Below are positions 26,503-34,452 of a DNA stretch of 64,000 nt, in pieces. Source of the stretch: JAENVU01 sp031422675 (GTDB taxonomy: Bacteria > Actinomycetota > Acidimicrobiia > IMCC26256 > JAENVU01); NCBI GenBank assembly GCA_031422675.1, contig JANPMG010000135.1, forward strand, positions 1 through 64,000, read 5' to 3'. Each line of letters starts with the position of its first letter. The first letter of the stretch is position 1. Made by a program: the position numbers and the translations under genes. The notes under the pieces are model-generated. The model saw only the letters and a program-made list of their open reading frames with translations, made no database searches and had not been told where the DNA came from.

Positions 26503-27129
26503 ATGACCACCGTCTCTCGGATCCGCACCGCCGACGGGATCGAACTCGAGGCCGAGCTCTCGGTGGCGCCCGACGAGCACGCCCGGATGGTTCTGTGTCA
26601 TCCCCATCCGCTCCATGGCGGGACGATGCGTTCGCTGGTGGTCTCGGAACTCTTCCGTGCGCTTCCCGAGGCGGGGATCACCTGCCTCCGATTCAACTTC
26701 CGGGGGGTGGGCGAGAGTCTCGGGACCCATGACCACGGCGACGGCGAACGACTCGACGTGGTCGCTGCGCTGGAGGCGTGCGGTACCAGTTCGCGGTCCT
26801 TGGTGCTCGCCGGCTGGTCCTTCGGCGGCGACATCGCGCTGTCGCTACACGCTCCCGAAATCGCGGGATGGATCGCGATCGCGCCACCCCTGCGTTTCGG
26901 GCACCAGTTCGACGCGGTCGCCGCGGACCCGCGTCCCAAGCTCGTGATCCTCGCGGCGCACGACGAGTTCCGGCCGGCCGCCGAGGTCGCCGGCATCACC
27001 CGCGAGTGGCTCGCAACTACGACCGAGACCATTGCCGGCGCGTCGCACTTCTTCGTCGGTCGAACCGAGCGAGTGGTTGATCTCGTGCGATCGTGGGTCG
27101 AAGGCGAGATCGTCGATTCCAGGGCCTAG
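26503..27129 (+). CDS. Alpha/beta hydrolase
   Basis: A 208-residue hydrolase with the oxyanion segment CHPHPLHGGTM, the nucleophile elbow GWSFGG and a C-terminal catalytic His in GASHFFVG; the Asp is probably in LAAHDEFRP. The HPHPLxGGxM wording is typical of a small bacterial family (dienelactone-hydrolase-like or KANL3/Tex30-like) whose substrates are unclear. The start at 26503 is chosen over the longer frame because the latter overlaps the divergent thioesterase. It ends before a very stable hairpin. Confidence 0.82.
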   Translation: MTTVSRIRTADGIELEAELSVAPDEHARMVLCHPHPLHGGTMRSLVVSELFRALPEAGITCLRFNFRGVGESLGTHDHGDGERLDVVAALEACGTSSRSLVLAGWSFGGDIALSLHAPEIAGWIAIAPPLRFGHQFDAVAADPRPKLVILAAHDEFRPAAEVAGITREWLATTTETIAGASHFFVGRTERVVDLVRSWVEGEIVDSRA

Positions 27130-27180
27130 CGGTTACACCGTCAGCGACAGTGAGTTACCACCGAGACTGAAACCGACACG

Positions 27181-27224
27181 CACGCGACAACGGCCGCGAC
27201 GTGGGTCGCGGCCGTTGTCGCGTG
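27181..27224. terminator. Perfect 20-bp hairpin, likely bidirectional terminator
   Basis: Bases 27181-27200 and 27205-27224 are perfect reverse complements around a GTGG loop. The hairpin sits between the convergent hydrolase gene and the small gene at 27258-27467. It has no U-run, as is common for high-GC actinobacterial terminators. Confidence 0.75.
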
Positions 27225-27257
27225 GTGCAAGCCTGCGGGCAGGCCGTGATGCGCTCG

Positions 27258-27467
27258 TCAGGCTGGTGTGTTCACGCCGGTGACGTCATGTCGTTCGAGG
27301 AACGCCAACCGTCTGGCCACCGTTTCCTTCCACGACGCGAAGTCGAGTTCGTAGTGCTCGCGGTCGCCGTCTTCCACCGCATGTTCGAGTTCGTCGAATG
27401 CAGTCGACTCCGCGTCGAGGAGTTCTCGGTAGCGGTTCAGAAACCCGTCGTCGATGACACCGTTCAA
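27258..27467 (-). CDS. Small acidic helical protein, unknown
   Basis: A 69-residue protein predicted to be two helices with many Glu/Asp residues (NRYRELLDAESTAFDELEHAVEDGD, WKETVARRLAFLERH). It starts at TTG 27467 with GGAAGGGG about 7 bases upstream, which makes it plausible despite its size. No family is recognised. It precedes a hairpin and lies downstream of the his genes' strand partner without overlap. Confidence 0.5.
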   Translation of the reverse strand: MNGVIDDGFLNRYRELLDAESTAFDELEHAVEDGDREHYELDFASWKETVARRLAFLERHDVTGVNTPA

Positions 27468-27545
27468 ACGGCACCCCTTCCGCTCGCAGTTGGCCCCGAA
27501 TGGCCCACCCGGTTCGAGAAATCTACCCGCTCCGGGCCGCCTTGA

Positions 27546-28295
27546 TCACGGCCGGTCGTGTCCGCCGTCGCTACACGCACGGATTCCCTCTGCCACCGTG
27601 AAGCGGCGTTCGTAGAGCGCTTTTCCCGCGATTGCACCGGCCAGCCGGCGCCCACCGGCGTGGAGGGCGGCGAGATCGCGGAGATCGTCCAGGGACCCGA
27701 CTCCCCCGCTCGCGACGAGCGGCGTACCCGTCACGCCCAGAACCGCTTCGAGCTGATCCAAGTCCGGGCCCGCCAGCGTGCCGTCGCGTCCGATCTCGGT
27801 GACGACGAGCGCGGCGATACCGGACTGGGCAAACCGCTGCGCGAGATCCAGAAGGTTGCGTCCGCTCCCGGCGACCCAGCCGCGCACTGCGACCTCGCGT
27901 CCGTGGGCGTCGAGGCCGACCCCGACCCGGCCGGCGTGAAGCTGACACAAAACGTCCACCAGCTCGGGGTTCTCGACCGCGGCCGTACCCACGATGACCC
28001 GATCCACGCCCGATCCGAACAGCGCGCCGGCCGCTTCCACCGAACGCACGCCGCCACCGGACTGCACCCGACACGAGACTGCGGAGCAGATGGCTTCGAT
28101 GGACTCCAAGTTGGCGGCGGTGCCCGTGCGCGCCGCGTCGAGATCTACGACGTGAATCCAGCGTGCCCCCTGCGCCTCGAAGTCGCGCGCGACCGAGACC
28201 GGGTCGGCGTCATAAACCGTCTCGGCATCGAAGTTGCCGCGCAACAGCCGAACCGCGTTGCCGCCCCGCAGATCAATTGCCGGGTAGAGGTCTAC
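27546..28295 (-). CDS. hisA: ProFAR isomerase HisA, no canonical start codon
   Basis: Isomerises ProFAR to PRFAR in histidine synthesis. The TIM barrel is complete in sequence: DLYPAIDLRGGNAVRL with the catalytic Asp, IHVVDLDAARTG, VQSGGGVRS, TEIGRDGTLAGPD and ASGGVGSLDDL. The first 17 codons lie upstream of the first usable ATG/GTG/TTG (TTG at 28244). Starting there would delete strand 1 and the catalytic Asp. Between the in-frame TGA at 28320-28322 and 28244 the only candidates are GTA at 28295 (overlapping the hisB stop as GTAG, with AAAGG upstream), ATT, or CTG. I place the 5' end at 28295 provisionally. hisH and hisF are not adjacent. Confidence 0.85.
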   Translation of the reverse strand, partial: VDLYPAIDLRGGNAVRLLRGNFDAETVYDADPVSVARDFEAQGARWIHVVDLDAARTGTAANLESIEAICSAVSCRVQSGGGVRSVEAAGALFGSGVDRVIVGTAAVENPELVDVLCQLHAGRVGVGLDAHGREVAVRGWVAGSGRNLLDLAQRFAQSGIAALVVTEIGRDGTLAGPDLDQLEAVLGVTGTPLVASGGVGSLDDLRDLAALHAGGRRLAGAIAGKALYERRFTVAEGIRACSDGGHDRP

Positions 28296-28888
28296 AGCGC
28301 GCCTTTCGTACTGGGGAGCTCAGTGCTCTCCACTCGGACCGCGTCGCGCAGACAGCGCGCCACGCCTTTGAAGGATGCTTCGATCACGTGATGGCCGTTG
28401 CGTCCGGCGATCGACGTCAGGTGCAGAGTGATGCCGGCGGCGAACGCGAACGCTCGCCAGAACTCTTCGGCCAGTTGCGGATCGAAGGTGCCGATCCACT
28501 CGGACACCGGGTCCACGTCGTAGGAGACGAACGGCCGGCCCGAGAGGTCGAGCGCCACCTGCACCAGCGCCTCATCCAGTGGGAACAAACCCGACGCGAA
28601 CCGCCGCACTCCCACCTTGTCACCGAGCGCATCTTTGAAGGCGGTCCCGAGCACGATCCCCACATCCTCGATCGTGTGATGCGTATCGACGGCGAGATCA
28701 CCCTGGGCCGCGATTGCCAGGTCGAAACCGCCGTGTTTTCCCAGCTGCTCGAGCATGTGATCGAAGAAGGGAATGCCGGTGTCCGCGTGCGCGTCGCCGT
28801 GGCCGTCGATGGTGACGGTGATGGAGATCTGGGTCTCGTTGGTGGTCCGCTCGCGCGCGGCGTGTCGGACCGGTGGGTGTTCAACCAT
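28292..28888 (-). CDS. hisB: Imidazoleglycerol-phosphate dehydratase
   Basis: A manganese-dependent dehydratase of histidine synthesis, 198 residues and monofunctional (no phosphatase domain). Metal-binding motifs are DTHHTIEDVGI and GRNGHHVIEASFK, with TGIPFFDHMLEQLGKHGGFDL near the N-terminus. It starts at the ATG at 28888, overlapping the end of hisC by eight bases, and it is followed directly by hisA. Confidence 0.95.
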   Translation of the reverse strand: MVEHPPVRHAARERTTNETQISITVTIDGHGDAHADTGIPFFDHMLEQLGKHGGFDLAIAAQGDLAVDTHHTIEDVGIVLGTAFKDALGDKVGVRRFASGLFPLDEALVQVALDLSGRPFVSYDVDPVSEWIGTFDPQLAEEFWRAFAFAAGITLHLTSIAGRNGHHVIEASFKGVARCLRDAVRVESTELPSTKGAL

Positions 28889-29960
28889 GGTCGGTACTCT
28901 CGCGCAGAACCACGTGGAGGCTCGACAGGAAGGCGTCGTTCTCGTCGGGGGAGCCAACCGTGACGCGGAGGCAGTCCTCCACGCCGGGCCAGGATGAGAA
29001 GTCCCGCACCAGTACGCCGCGAGCCACCAGGCCGTCCCAGACCGCCCGACCGCCACGCACGCACCGAAACAAGAGAAAGTTCGCGCCGGAGGGGAATACC
29101 TCCACCAGCGGTTCGTGCTTCAGGGCCGCAGAGATCCGTTCCCGCTCTTCCACGATGTGACGGACGCGGCCTTCCATCTCGGCGACGAAGTCCAACGCGG
29201 CGCGCCCGGCGAGTTGCGTGGCGGCGTCGAGGTGGTACGGCAGGACCACCTTGTCGAGTTCGGCGATCACCCATTCCGGCGCGACGGCGAAACCGAGCCG
29301 GAGCGCAGCCAACGACCACACCTTCGAGTACGTACGGGTCACCACCAGCGCGCGCTCGCCGTCGATGAGCGACAACGCCGACTCCGGCGCGAACTCGCCG
29401 TACGCCTCATCGACGATGACCAGGCCCGACGCCGCGTCCGCAATGGCCGCGATCGTCGCGAGCGGTTCCACCGTGCCGGACGGATTGTTCGGACTGCACA
29501 CGAAGACGATGTCGGGCTGCTCGGTCGCGATGAGTCCGAGCGCATTCGGGAGGTCGATGCCGTACTGGTCGTTGCGGTGTCCGGTGATCACGCCGGTGCC
29601 GGTGATGCGCGCGATGTGCGAGTGGAGCGCGTAGGTGGGCTCGAAGACGAGCGCGCGCCGGCCGGGTCCGCCGTACGTGAGCAGCAGAGTCTGGAGCACT
29701 TCGTTCGAACCGTTCGCGGCGAAGATCCGGGTGGCGGGTTGGTGGAGAGTTCCTCCGATGCCGACGCGGAGTTCGTGCGCAGACCGGTCCGGATAGCGAT
29801 TGAGGTCGGTGGACCGAATGGCTTCGATCCACGCGTCGACGAACGCGGTTGGCGGCGGGAAGGGGCTCTCGTTCGTGTTGAGCCGGACCGTCACGTCGAG
29901 CTGGGGCGAGTGGTAACCGGCCAGGGCCCGGAGGTCCGCGCGCGGTTCGGGTCGGGTCAT
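28881..29960 (-). CDS. hisC: Histidinol-phosphate aminotransferase
   Basis: PLP-dependent transamination of imidazole acetol phosphate. The 359-residue class I/II aminotransferase has VRLNTNESPFPPP, NGSNEVLQTLLLTY, FVCSPNNPSGT, VIVDEAYGEF and the PLP lysine in RTYSKVWSLAALRLGF. It starts at an ATG overlapping the hisD stop (ATGA). The very long open frame upstream of this ATG is antisense or out-of-frame to hisD and is not used. Confidence 0.95.
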   Translation of the reverse strand: MTRPEPRADLRALAGYHSPQLDVTVRLNTNESPFPPPTAFVDAWIEAIRSTDLNRYPDRSAHELRVGIGGTLHQPATRIFAANGSNEVLQTLLLTYGGPGRRALVFEPTYALHSHIARITGTGVITGHRNDQYGIDLPNALGLIATEQPDIVFVCSPNNPSGTVEPLATIAAIADAASGLVIVDEAYGEFAPESALSLIDGERALVVTRTYSKVWSLAALRLGFAVAPEWVIAELDKVVLPYHLDAATQLAGRAALDFVAEMEGRVRHIVEERERISAALKHEPLVEVFPSGANFLLFRCVRGGRAVWDGLVARGVLVRDFSSWPGVEDCLRVTVGSPDENDAFLSSLHVVLRESTDHG

Positions 29961-31249
29961 CGCCGGATCCGACGATCGACCGACGCCGCGTGGGCGTCGA
30001 GGCCCTCGGCGCGAGCGAGGACCGCGGCACTCGGTCCGATGGCATTCATCCCGGCCGGAGTTGCCTGCACCACATGAATGTGCGTGCGGAAGTCGTCGAC
30101 GCGGAGCGCGCTCGAGAAACGAGCGGCTCGACCGGTGGGCAGCACATGGTTCGCGCCGGCCACGTAATCGCCGAGCGCGGTGGGCGCGTCGATGAAGATC
30201 GCGCCCGCGTGGCGGATCGAGGCAACGACGTCGGCCGCCTGTTCGACCATCAGCTCCAAGTGCTCCGGTGCCACGAGGTTGGCCACCGCGACGGCCTGTT
30301 CGGCGTCGCGCACGAGCACCGCGCGACCGCCGGTGCTCAACGTGGATTGGATCGCGTCGGCGCGGGGCGCAACCGCAAGATAAGCGAGCAGGGCGTCGAG
30401 CACGGCGTCGAGCACGGCGCCCGACCACGCCACCACGTATGCAGTGCCACCCGGCCCGTGTTCGGCTTGGGCGGCGAGGTCCAGCGCAACCTGCTGGGGG
30501 TCGGCTGATTCGTCGGCAATGACGACGAGTTCCGACGGACCGGCGGGCCCGTCGATCCCGACGACACCGAGCCCGGCGACGAGGCGCTTGGCCGCGTCGA
30601 CGTACGCGTTCCCGGGGCCCACGATCACGTCGACCGCAGGGATGGACGCGGTTCCGAATGCCATCGCCGCGATCGCTTGCGCCCCACCCACTCGGTAGAT
30701 CTCGGTGACGCCGGTGAGGAACGCGGCCGCGAGGGTCACGTCCGGAACGCGACCGTGAGGGTCCGGCGGGACGCACAGCACCCGCTCGGGGACGCCAGCG
30801 ACCCGAGCCGGGATCGCTGTCATCAAGACCGTCGACGGGTATGCAGCGAGTCCGCCCGGGACGTACAGGCCCGCGCGATCGACGGGCCGGATCGCTTCGG
30901 TGACGGTCACGCCGTCCGCGGCGTACGCGGCCGGCGGCACCCCGACCTGGTGCTTGTGATACGCGTTGATCCGCTCGGCCGCAACCTCGAGCGCGTCTCG
31001 GACCTCGACCGGCGTCGCCTCGACCGCGGCTCGGCATTCTGCATCGGTCACCCGAAACTCTTCGAGTGTCGGGCCGTCGAACCGTTGGGTGAACTCCCGT
31101 ACCGCCGCGTCGCCGCGCTCGCGCACCGCCGCCACGATCTCGGCGACGGACTCGGCGACGGCCGGGTCGGTTCCACCCGAGTTGGGACTGATGCCGAGTC
31201 GCTCGGCCAAATCCGCGCGCGCGTCACGAAGGTCCAGGCGAGCGAGCAT
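29957..31249 (-). CDS. hisD: Histidinol dehydrogenase
   Basis: Zinc- and NAD-dependent two-step oxidation of histidinol to histidine. The 430-residue protein has VPGGLAAYPSTVLMTAIPARVAGV, VGPGNAYVDAAKR, the general base pair Glu-His in LVAPEHLELM and NHVLPTGRAARF. It is the first gene of hisDCBA. TATCCT ends 6 bases before the ATG, so the operon message is probably leaderless. Confidence 0.95.
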   Translation of the reverse strand: MLARLDLRDARADLAERLGISPNSGGTDPAVAESVAEIVAAVRERGDAAVREFTQRFDGPTLEEFRVTDAECRAAVEATPVEVRDALEVAAERINAYHKHQVGVPPAAYAADGVTVTEAIRPVDRAGLYVPGGLAAYPSTVLMTAIPARVAGVPERVLCVPPDPHGRVPDVTLAAAFLTGVTEIYRVGGAQAIAAMAFGTASIPAVDVIVGPGNAYVDAAKRLVAGLGVVGIDGPAGPSELVVIADESADPQQVALDLAAQAEHGPGGTAYVVAWSGAVLDAVLDALLAYLAVAPRADAIQSTLSTGGRAVLVRDAEQAVAVANLVAPEHLELMVEQAADVVASIRHAGAIFIDAPTALGDYVAGANHVLPTGRAARFSSALRVDDFRTHIHVVQATPAGMNAIGPSAAVLARAEGLDAHAASVDRRIRR

Positions 31250-31255
31250 CGAGGC

Positions 31256-31261
31256 AGGATA
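31256..31261 (-). promoter_or_regulatory. Putative leaderless -10 box (TATCCT) for hisDCBA
   Basis: TATCCT on the minus strand lies 6 bases upstream of the hisD ATG at 31249 with no ribosome site between. No his leader peptide or attenuator is visible. Confidence 0.5.
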
Positions 31262-31325
31262 TCGGTACCGCTTCGCGACCCGGTGACGAGTTGCATCGTC
31301 CGAGCGGCGTTGTCAGGCTCGGTCG

Positions 31326-31538
31326 GTGAGCGCCACCTCTGACCACGCCGAACTCGTGACCCTGCGCTCGTCGCTGGAGGACCTCACCCAGCGGGCGGTC
31401 GCGGTCGGAGACACGTACCGCAACACCGACGGTTCCGGCATCGCGGCCGACCTCGAGACCGCAGAACGGGCGCTGATCACCGCGCGCCGGGCGTTCGACC
31501 GAGCCATAAAGTCGCTCGCCACCCGCATTGGTTCCTGA
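31326..31538 (+). CDS. Small helical protein, unknown
   Basis: A 70-residue protein starting at GTG, divergent from hisD. It is largely helical with heptad-like spacing (LVTLRSSLEDLTQRAVAVGD, LETAERALITARRAFDRAIKSLATRI). I recognise no domain. A similar-sized helical protein with an ARxxLIAARQR segment is encoded at 44496-44723, but similarity is too weak to call homology. No clear ribosome site. Confidence 0.55.
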   Translation: MSATSDHAELVTLRSSLEDLTQRAVAVGDTYRNTDGSGIAADLETAERALITARRAFDRAIKSLATRIGS

Positions 31539-31565
31539 GCGAGCCGGCATTTGAGCGAATCGGGA

Positions 31566-31604
31566 TCTGAGCCCCGCGTCCACATGACCCCGGATGGGCT
31601 CAGA
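31566..31604. terminator. Possible bidirectional terminator stem
   Basis: TCTGAGCCC at 31566-31574 and GGGCTCAGA at 31596-31604 are complementary, enclosing 21 bases, between the convergent genes ending at 31538 and 31600. The stem overlaps the last codons of the minus-strand gene. The long loop makes this only a moderate candidate. Confidence 0.35.
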
Positions 31605-32841
31605 AGTCGTCGTCCATCTGGGGGGTCGGGGACGCGAGCAGCGAATCGAGAGTTGCGAGTGCTGCGGGACTTCCGCCCATTCGTCCGGCGCCGGCCAGTG
31701 TGGACGCGGTGAACCGGCCGATCATGAGCGCACTCAACGCGCCGATGTCGGTCGAGACCCGGTCGGCCGCACCAACAGCAGACCCGTGAGCATCGATGCG
31801 GGTCGCACGACCGTCAATGGCCTCGACACTGATTCGCCATCGACCGCTGCACCCCCCAGGCCATGGATCCTCCACGTCGATCTCGATCGATCCGTTCCGG
31901 TCTCCGGGGTACCCGCGCCCGGCGACGGCCGCCGCGAGATCGACGATGCGAAACATCCAGCGATTCGGGTACCGCGATACCAGGTCCTGCTCGTCGAGCA
32001 GGAGAAGGAGTTGATCCACACACGCGTGGTGCACCTCAATGGGTTCCACCTGCATCGCATGGGCGCCGAGGAACCGCCACAGGGCGCGGGCCACCGTGGG
32101 CGTGGCCGCGACGATGTCGTCGACCACGAGCCGGTAGCGCCACCCGTCGCCGGCCCGTTGCCGGTACCGCACGTATCCGGCCAGCCCGTCGTCGTGCCCG
32201 ACGCGACGCCGAACGCCGTAGGTGAACCAGTCCGTATCGTCGGAGGCCGGTTCGCGCAGGTTCCAGAACGATTCGGACCGATCGACGAACCCATGGCGGG
32301 ACGCGGCGGCCCGGGCGTAACACGCACGCACAGTCTCCCAATCTTGCGGCCCGAGCCGCACGACCGCGTTCTCGCCGGAATCAGTCAGGCCTCGGAGCGC
32401 CGCGAGACTTCGAACGTCGACGAGCACGGTCTCCTGCATGCCCGCGATCTCCCATCCAGTACTGCGGTAGACGCGGGTCGAGGCCGGATGGAGCGAACTC
32501 ACGGCGATCCCCTGTTCGCGCATCCAGTCGAGGCCGGCGAAGAGCAGCGACCGGGCCACCCCACGGTTCCGGAACTCGGGGCGGACGACGGCGGCCGCTA
32601 CCGCGCCCATCGGCACCGACCGTCCGTTCAACCATTGCGCGCCGGGCAGGACCCGAAGGCCACCAACGAGCTCGGTGCCGAGATACGCGCCGAGGCGCAC
32701 CGAGTCAACGTCGCGCTGCACTCGATCGCACCACTCGGCCCGCTCCGATTCGGGCCGTCCGAAGGCCTGGGCCCGAATGTCGTAGTAGGCGTCGAGAGCG
32801 GCGTCGCCGATCACCGCGATCCGGAGCGACCCGTTCACCAC
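31600..32841 (-). CDS. eis: Eis-type GNAT acetyltransferase
   Basis: A 413-residue protein with the Eis layout: an N-terminal GNAT domain (GAVAAAVVRPEFRNRGVARSLL acetyl-CoA loop), a second GNAT-like domain and a C-terminal sterol-carrier-like domain. In Eis the C-terminal carboxylate acts in catalysis, and here the protein ends QMDDDF with a terminal Phe as in Eis. The general-acid Tyr is in RVYRSTGWE. Relatives acetylate lysine or aminoglycoside amines; the substrate here is unknown. The GTG start lies in a 14-base tandem repeat, so the exact start is ambiguous. Confidence 0.82.
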   Translation of the reverse strand: MVNGSLRIAVIGDAALDAYYDIRAQAFGRPESERAEWCDRVQRDVDSVRLGAYLGTELVGGLRVLPGAQWLNGRSVPMGAVAAAVVRPEFRNRGVARSLLFAGLDWMREQGIAVSSLHPASTRVYRSTGWEIAGMQETVLVDVRSLAALRGLTDSGENAVVRLGPQDWETVRACYARAAASRHGFVDRSESFWNLREPASDDTDWFTYGVRRRVGHDDGLAGYVRYRQRAGDGWRYRLVVDDIVAATPTVARALWRFLGAHAMQVEPIEVHHACVDQLLLLLDEQDLVSRYPNRWMFRIVDLAAAVAGRGYPGDRNGSIEIDVEDPWPGGCSGRWRISVEAIDGRATRIDAHGSAVGAADRVSTDIGALSALMIGRFTASTLAGAGRMGGSPAALATLDSLLASPTPQMDDDF

Positions 32842-32871
32842 CGCCCGTTCACCACTGCCCGTTCACCACTG
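32830..32871. repeat. Three tandem 14-base repeats at the nth/eis junction
   Basis: Plus-strand units CCCGTTCACCACCG, CCCGTTCACCACTG and CCCGTTCACCACTG are directly adjacent. The nth stop codon lies in the last unit and the eis-like GTG start in the first. Because 14 is not a multiple of 3, each unit is read in a different frame. Confidence 0.9.
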
Positions 32872-33516
32872 GCCCGCGGTCGGGCAGATGTCGGCGAGCA
32901 TGCACTCCTCACAACGCGGTCGGCGTGCGCCGCAGACGCGCCGACCGTGCAGGATCAGGCGCAACGAGAAGCCGCCCCGAGACTCCGGCGGGATCATCCC
33001 GTTGAGATCCAGTTCCACTTTCACGGGGTCGGTCTCGTTCGTCAGCTTGAGCCGCGTCGCAAGTCGGCCGACGTGCGTGTCGACCGGCAGCCCGGGGAGA
33101 TCGAACGCCACCGATCGCGCAACGTTGCCGGTCTTGCGTCCCACTCCGGGAAGTTGGACCAGAAGGTCGAGTTCGGTGGGGACCTCACCGTCGAAGCGGT
33201 CACGGACCGCAGTCGCCATTCCGATGAGACTCTTGGTCTTCTGCCGGAAGAACCCGGTGGCGTGGACGAGCACCTCCACCTCGGCCGGGTCGGCGGCGGC
33301 CAGCTCGGCCGGGCCGGGATATCGGGTGAAGAGCATCGGCGTGACCGAGTTGACCATCTCGTCCGTGCACTGCGCCGAGAGGATCGTGGCCGCGAGTAGC
33401 TGAAACGGTGTCGTGTGGCGGAGTGCACACAACTCCGCCGCGCTCCCGGGGTACTCAGTCTCGAGCCGTTCGAGCACCACTGCGCAGCGCGGTTTCGCTC
33501 CTCGGGGTCGGGCCAT
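32863..33516 (-). CDS. nth: Endonuclease III
   Basis: A DNA glycosylase/AP lyase for oxidised pyrimidines in base-excision repair. The 217-residue protein has the helix-hairpin-helix LPGVGRKTGNV with catalytic Lys128, catalytic Asp146 in VDTHVGRLATRL, and the 4Fe-4S loop C-x6-C-x2-C-x5-C at the C-terminus (CGARRPRC, CEEC, CMLADIC). The start ATG at 33516 has a TACCTT box 6 bases upstream. The eis-like gene follows. Confidence 0.95.
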   Translation of the reverse strand: MARPRGAKPRCAVVLERLETEYPGSAAELCALRHTTPFQLLAATILSAQCTDEMVNSVTPMLFTRYPGPAELAAADPAEVEVLVHATGFFRQKTKSLIGMATAVRDRFDGEVPTELDLLVQLPGVGRKTGNVARSVAFDLPGLPVDTHVGRLATRLKLTNETDPVKVELDLNGMIPPESRGGFSLRLILHGRRVCGARRPRCEECMLADICPTAGQW

Positions 33517-33522
33517 GAGCGC

Positions 33523-33532
33523 AAGGTAGCGT
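33523..33532. promoter_or_regulatory. Interlocked divergent -10 boxes, nth (-) and mshD (+)
   Basis: Minus-strand TACCTT (33528-33523) lies 6 bases from the nth ATG. Plus-strand TAGCGT (33527-33532) lies 8 bases from the mshD ATG. They share the TA at 33527-33528. Only 24 bases separate the two start codons. Confidence 0.6.
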
Positions 33533-33540
33533 CTGGCGCG

Positions 33541-34452
33541 ATGTCCCCCGCCGTCGAAGTGTCACCACCGTCGCGGGCGGACGCGAGCCGGCTGCGGGCT
33601 ATCGACGCTGCTGTTCGTGCCGCAACCGGTCACGAGGCATTCCCCGAGGGACTGTGGGTCGCACTCGAGGATCCGGCGCGGGACGCGGTCGCGGCGTTCG
33701 CCTCCGACGCCGGTGCCGTTGCGTACCGGTCCGACTCGTTCGCCCCCGCCAACGAGCAGCTGGCCGTCGGTGCCGCGCCGGGAACTTCCGCCGCGGCGAT
33801 CACGGAGGCGGTCGATGCGATCGTGCGCACCCGGGGTGGGGACCGTCGGCTCGTCGCCTGGATCCCGGGATCGGACCCGAACGTGGTGGAGGCGCTCACC
33901 ACATCCGGCGGGTTCCACGTCGATCGGCGCCAGTTCCAACTGCGGGTCTCGCTGCCGATCCCCCACGCCGCGCACTGGCCCGACGATGTGCCCGACGATG
34001 TGCAGGTGCGCGCCTTCGTTCCGGGCCACGATGAGCATGCCTGGCTGCACGTGAACAACCGCGCGTTCGCGAATCACCCCGACCAGGGTGGTTGGATCGC
34101 CGAAGTCCTCGAACGCCGGATGGCCGAACCCTGGTTCGATCCGGCCGGGTTCCTCATGGCCTGGCGCTCCGAGTCCCTAATCGGGTTCTGTTGGACGAAG
34201 CTGCATGCGGCCCCGGAACCGATCGGCGAGATCTTCGTGATCGGGGTCGACCCGGATGCGCAGGGAATCGGGCTCGGACGCGCGTTGGTGCTCGGCGGTC
34301 TCGAGCACCTCAATCGCCAACGCGGTGCGAAGGTCGGCATGCTCTACGTCGCGGCGGACAACGCACCCGCGGTAGCGCTGTATCGCTCGCTCGGGTTCAC
34401 CACTGCTCGCACCGACACCGCGCTGAGTCGCCCACCCGGGAGCAGTCGATGA
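33541..34452 (+). CDS. mshD: Mycothiol synthase
   Basis: Acetylates Cys-GlcN-inositol to complete mycothiol, the main low-molecular-weight thiol of actinobacteria. The 303 residues comprise two GNAT domains; the active C-terminal one contains the acetyl-CoA loop VDPDAQGIGLGRALVLGGLEHL and AADNAPAVALYRSLGF. NNRAFANHPDQGGW and CWTKLHAAPEPIGEIFVIGV are typical of MshD. The ATG at 33541 is preceded closely by TAGCGT. The stop overlaps rlmN. Confidence 0.93.
   Translation: MSPAVEVSPPSRADASRLRAIDAAVRAATGHEAFPEGLWVALEDPARDAVAAFASDAGAVAYRSDSFAPANEQLAVGAAPGTSAAAITEAVDAIVRTRGGDRRLVAWIPGSDPNVVEALTTSGGFHVDRRQFQLRVSLPIPHAAHWPDDVPDDVQVRAFVPGHDEHAWLHVNNRAFANHPDQGGWIAEVLERRMAEPWFDPAGFLMAWRSESLIGFCWTKLHAAPEPIGEIFVIGVDPDAQGIGLGRALVLGGLEHLNRQRGAKVGMLYVAADNAPAVALYRSLGFTTARTDTALSRPPGSSR

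Noticed and set aside
27546..28295. Bifunctional PriA (HisA/TrpF)
   Set aside because: A dedicated trpF with an intact active site is present at 14306-15034, so there is no need to invoke PriA. Sequence alone cannot exclude residual dual activity.
28881..31037. 718-codon fused frame including hisC
   Set aside because: Only the part from the ATG at 29960 has aminotransferase motifs. The upstream portion is out of frame with hisD and is not protein-like.
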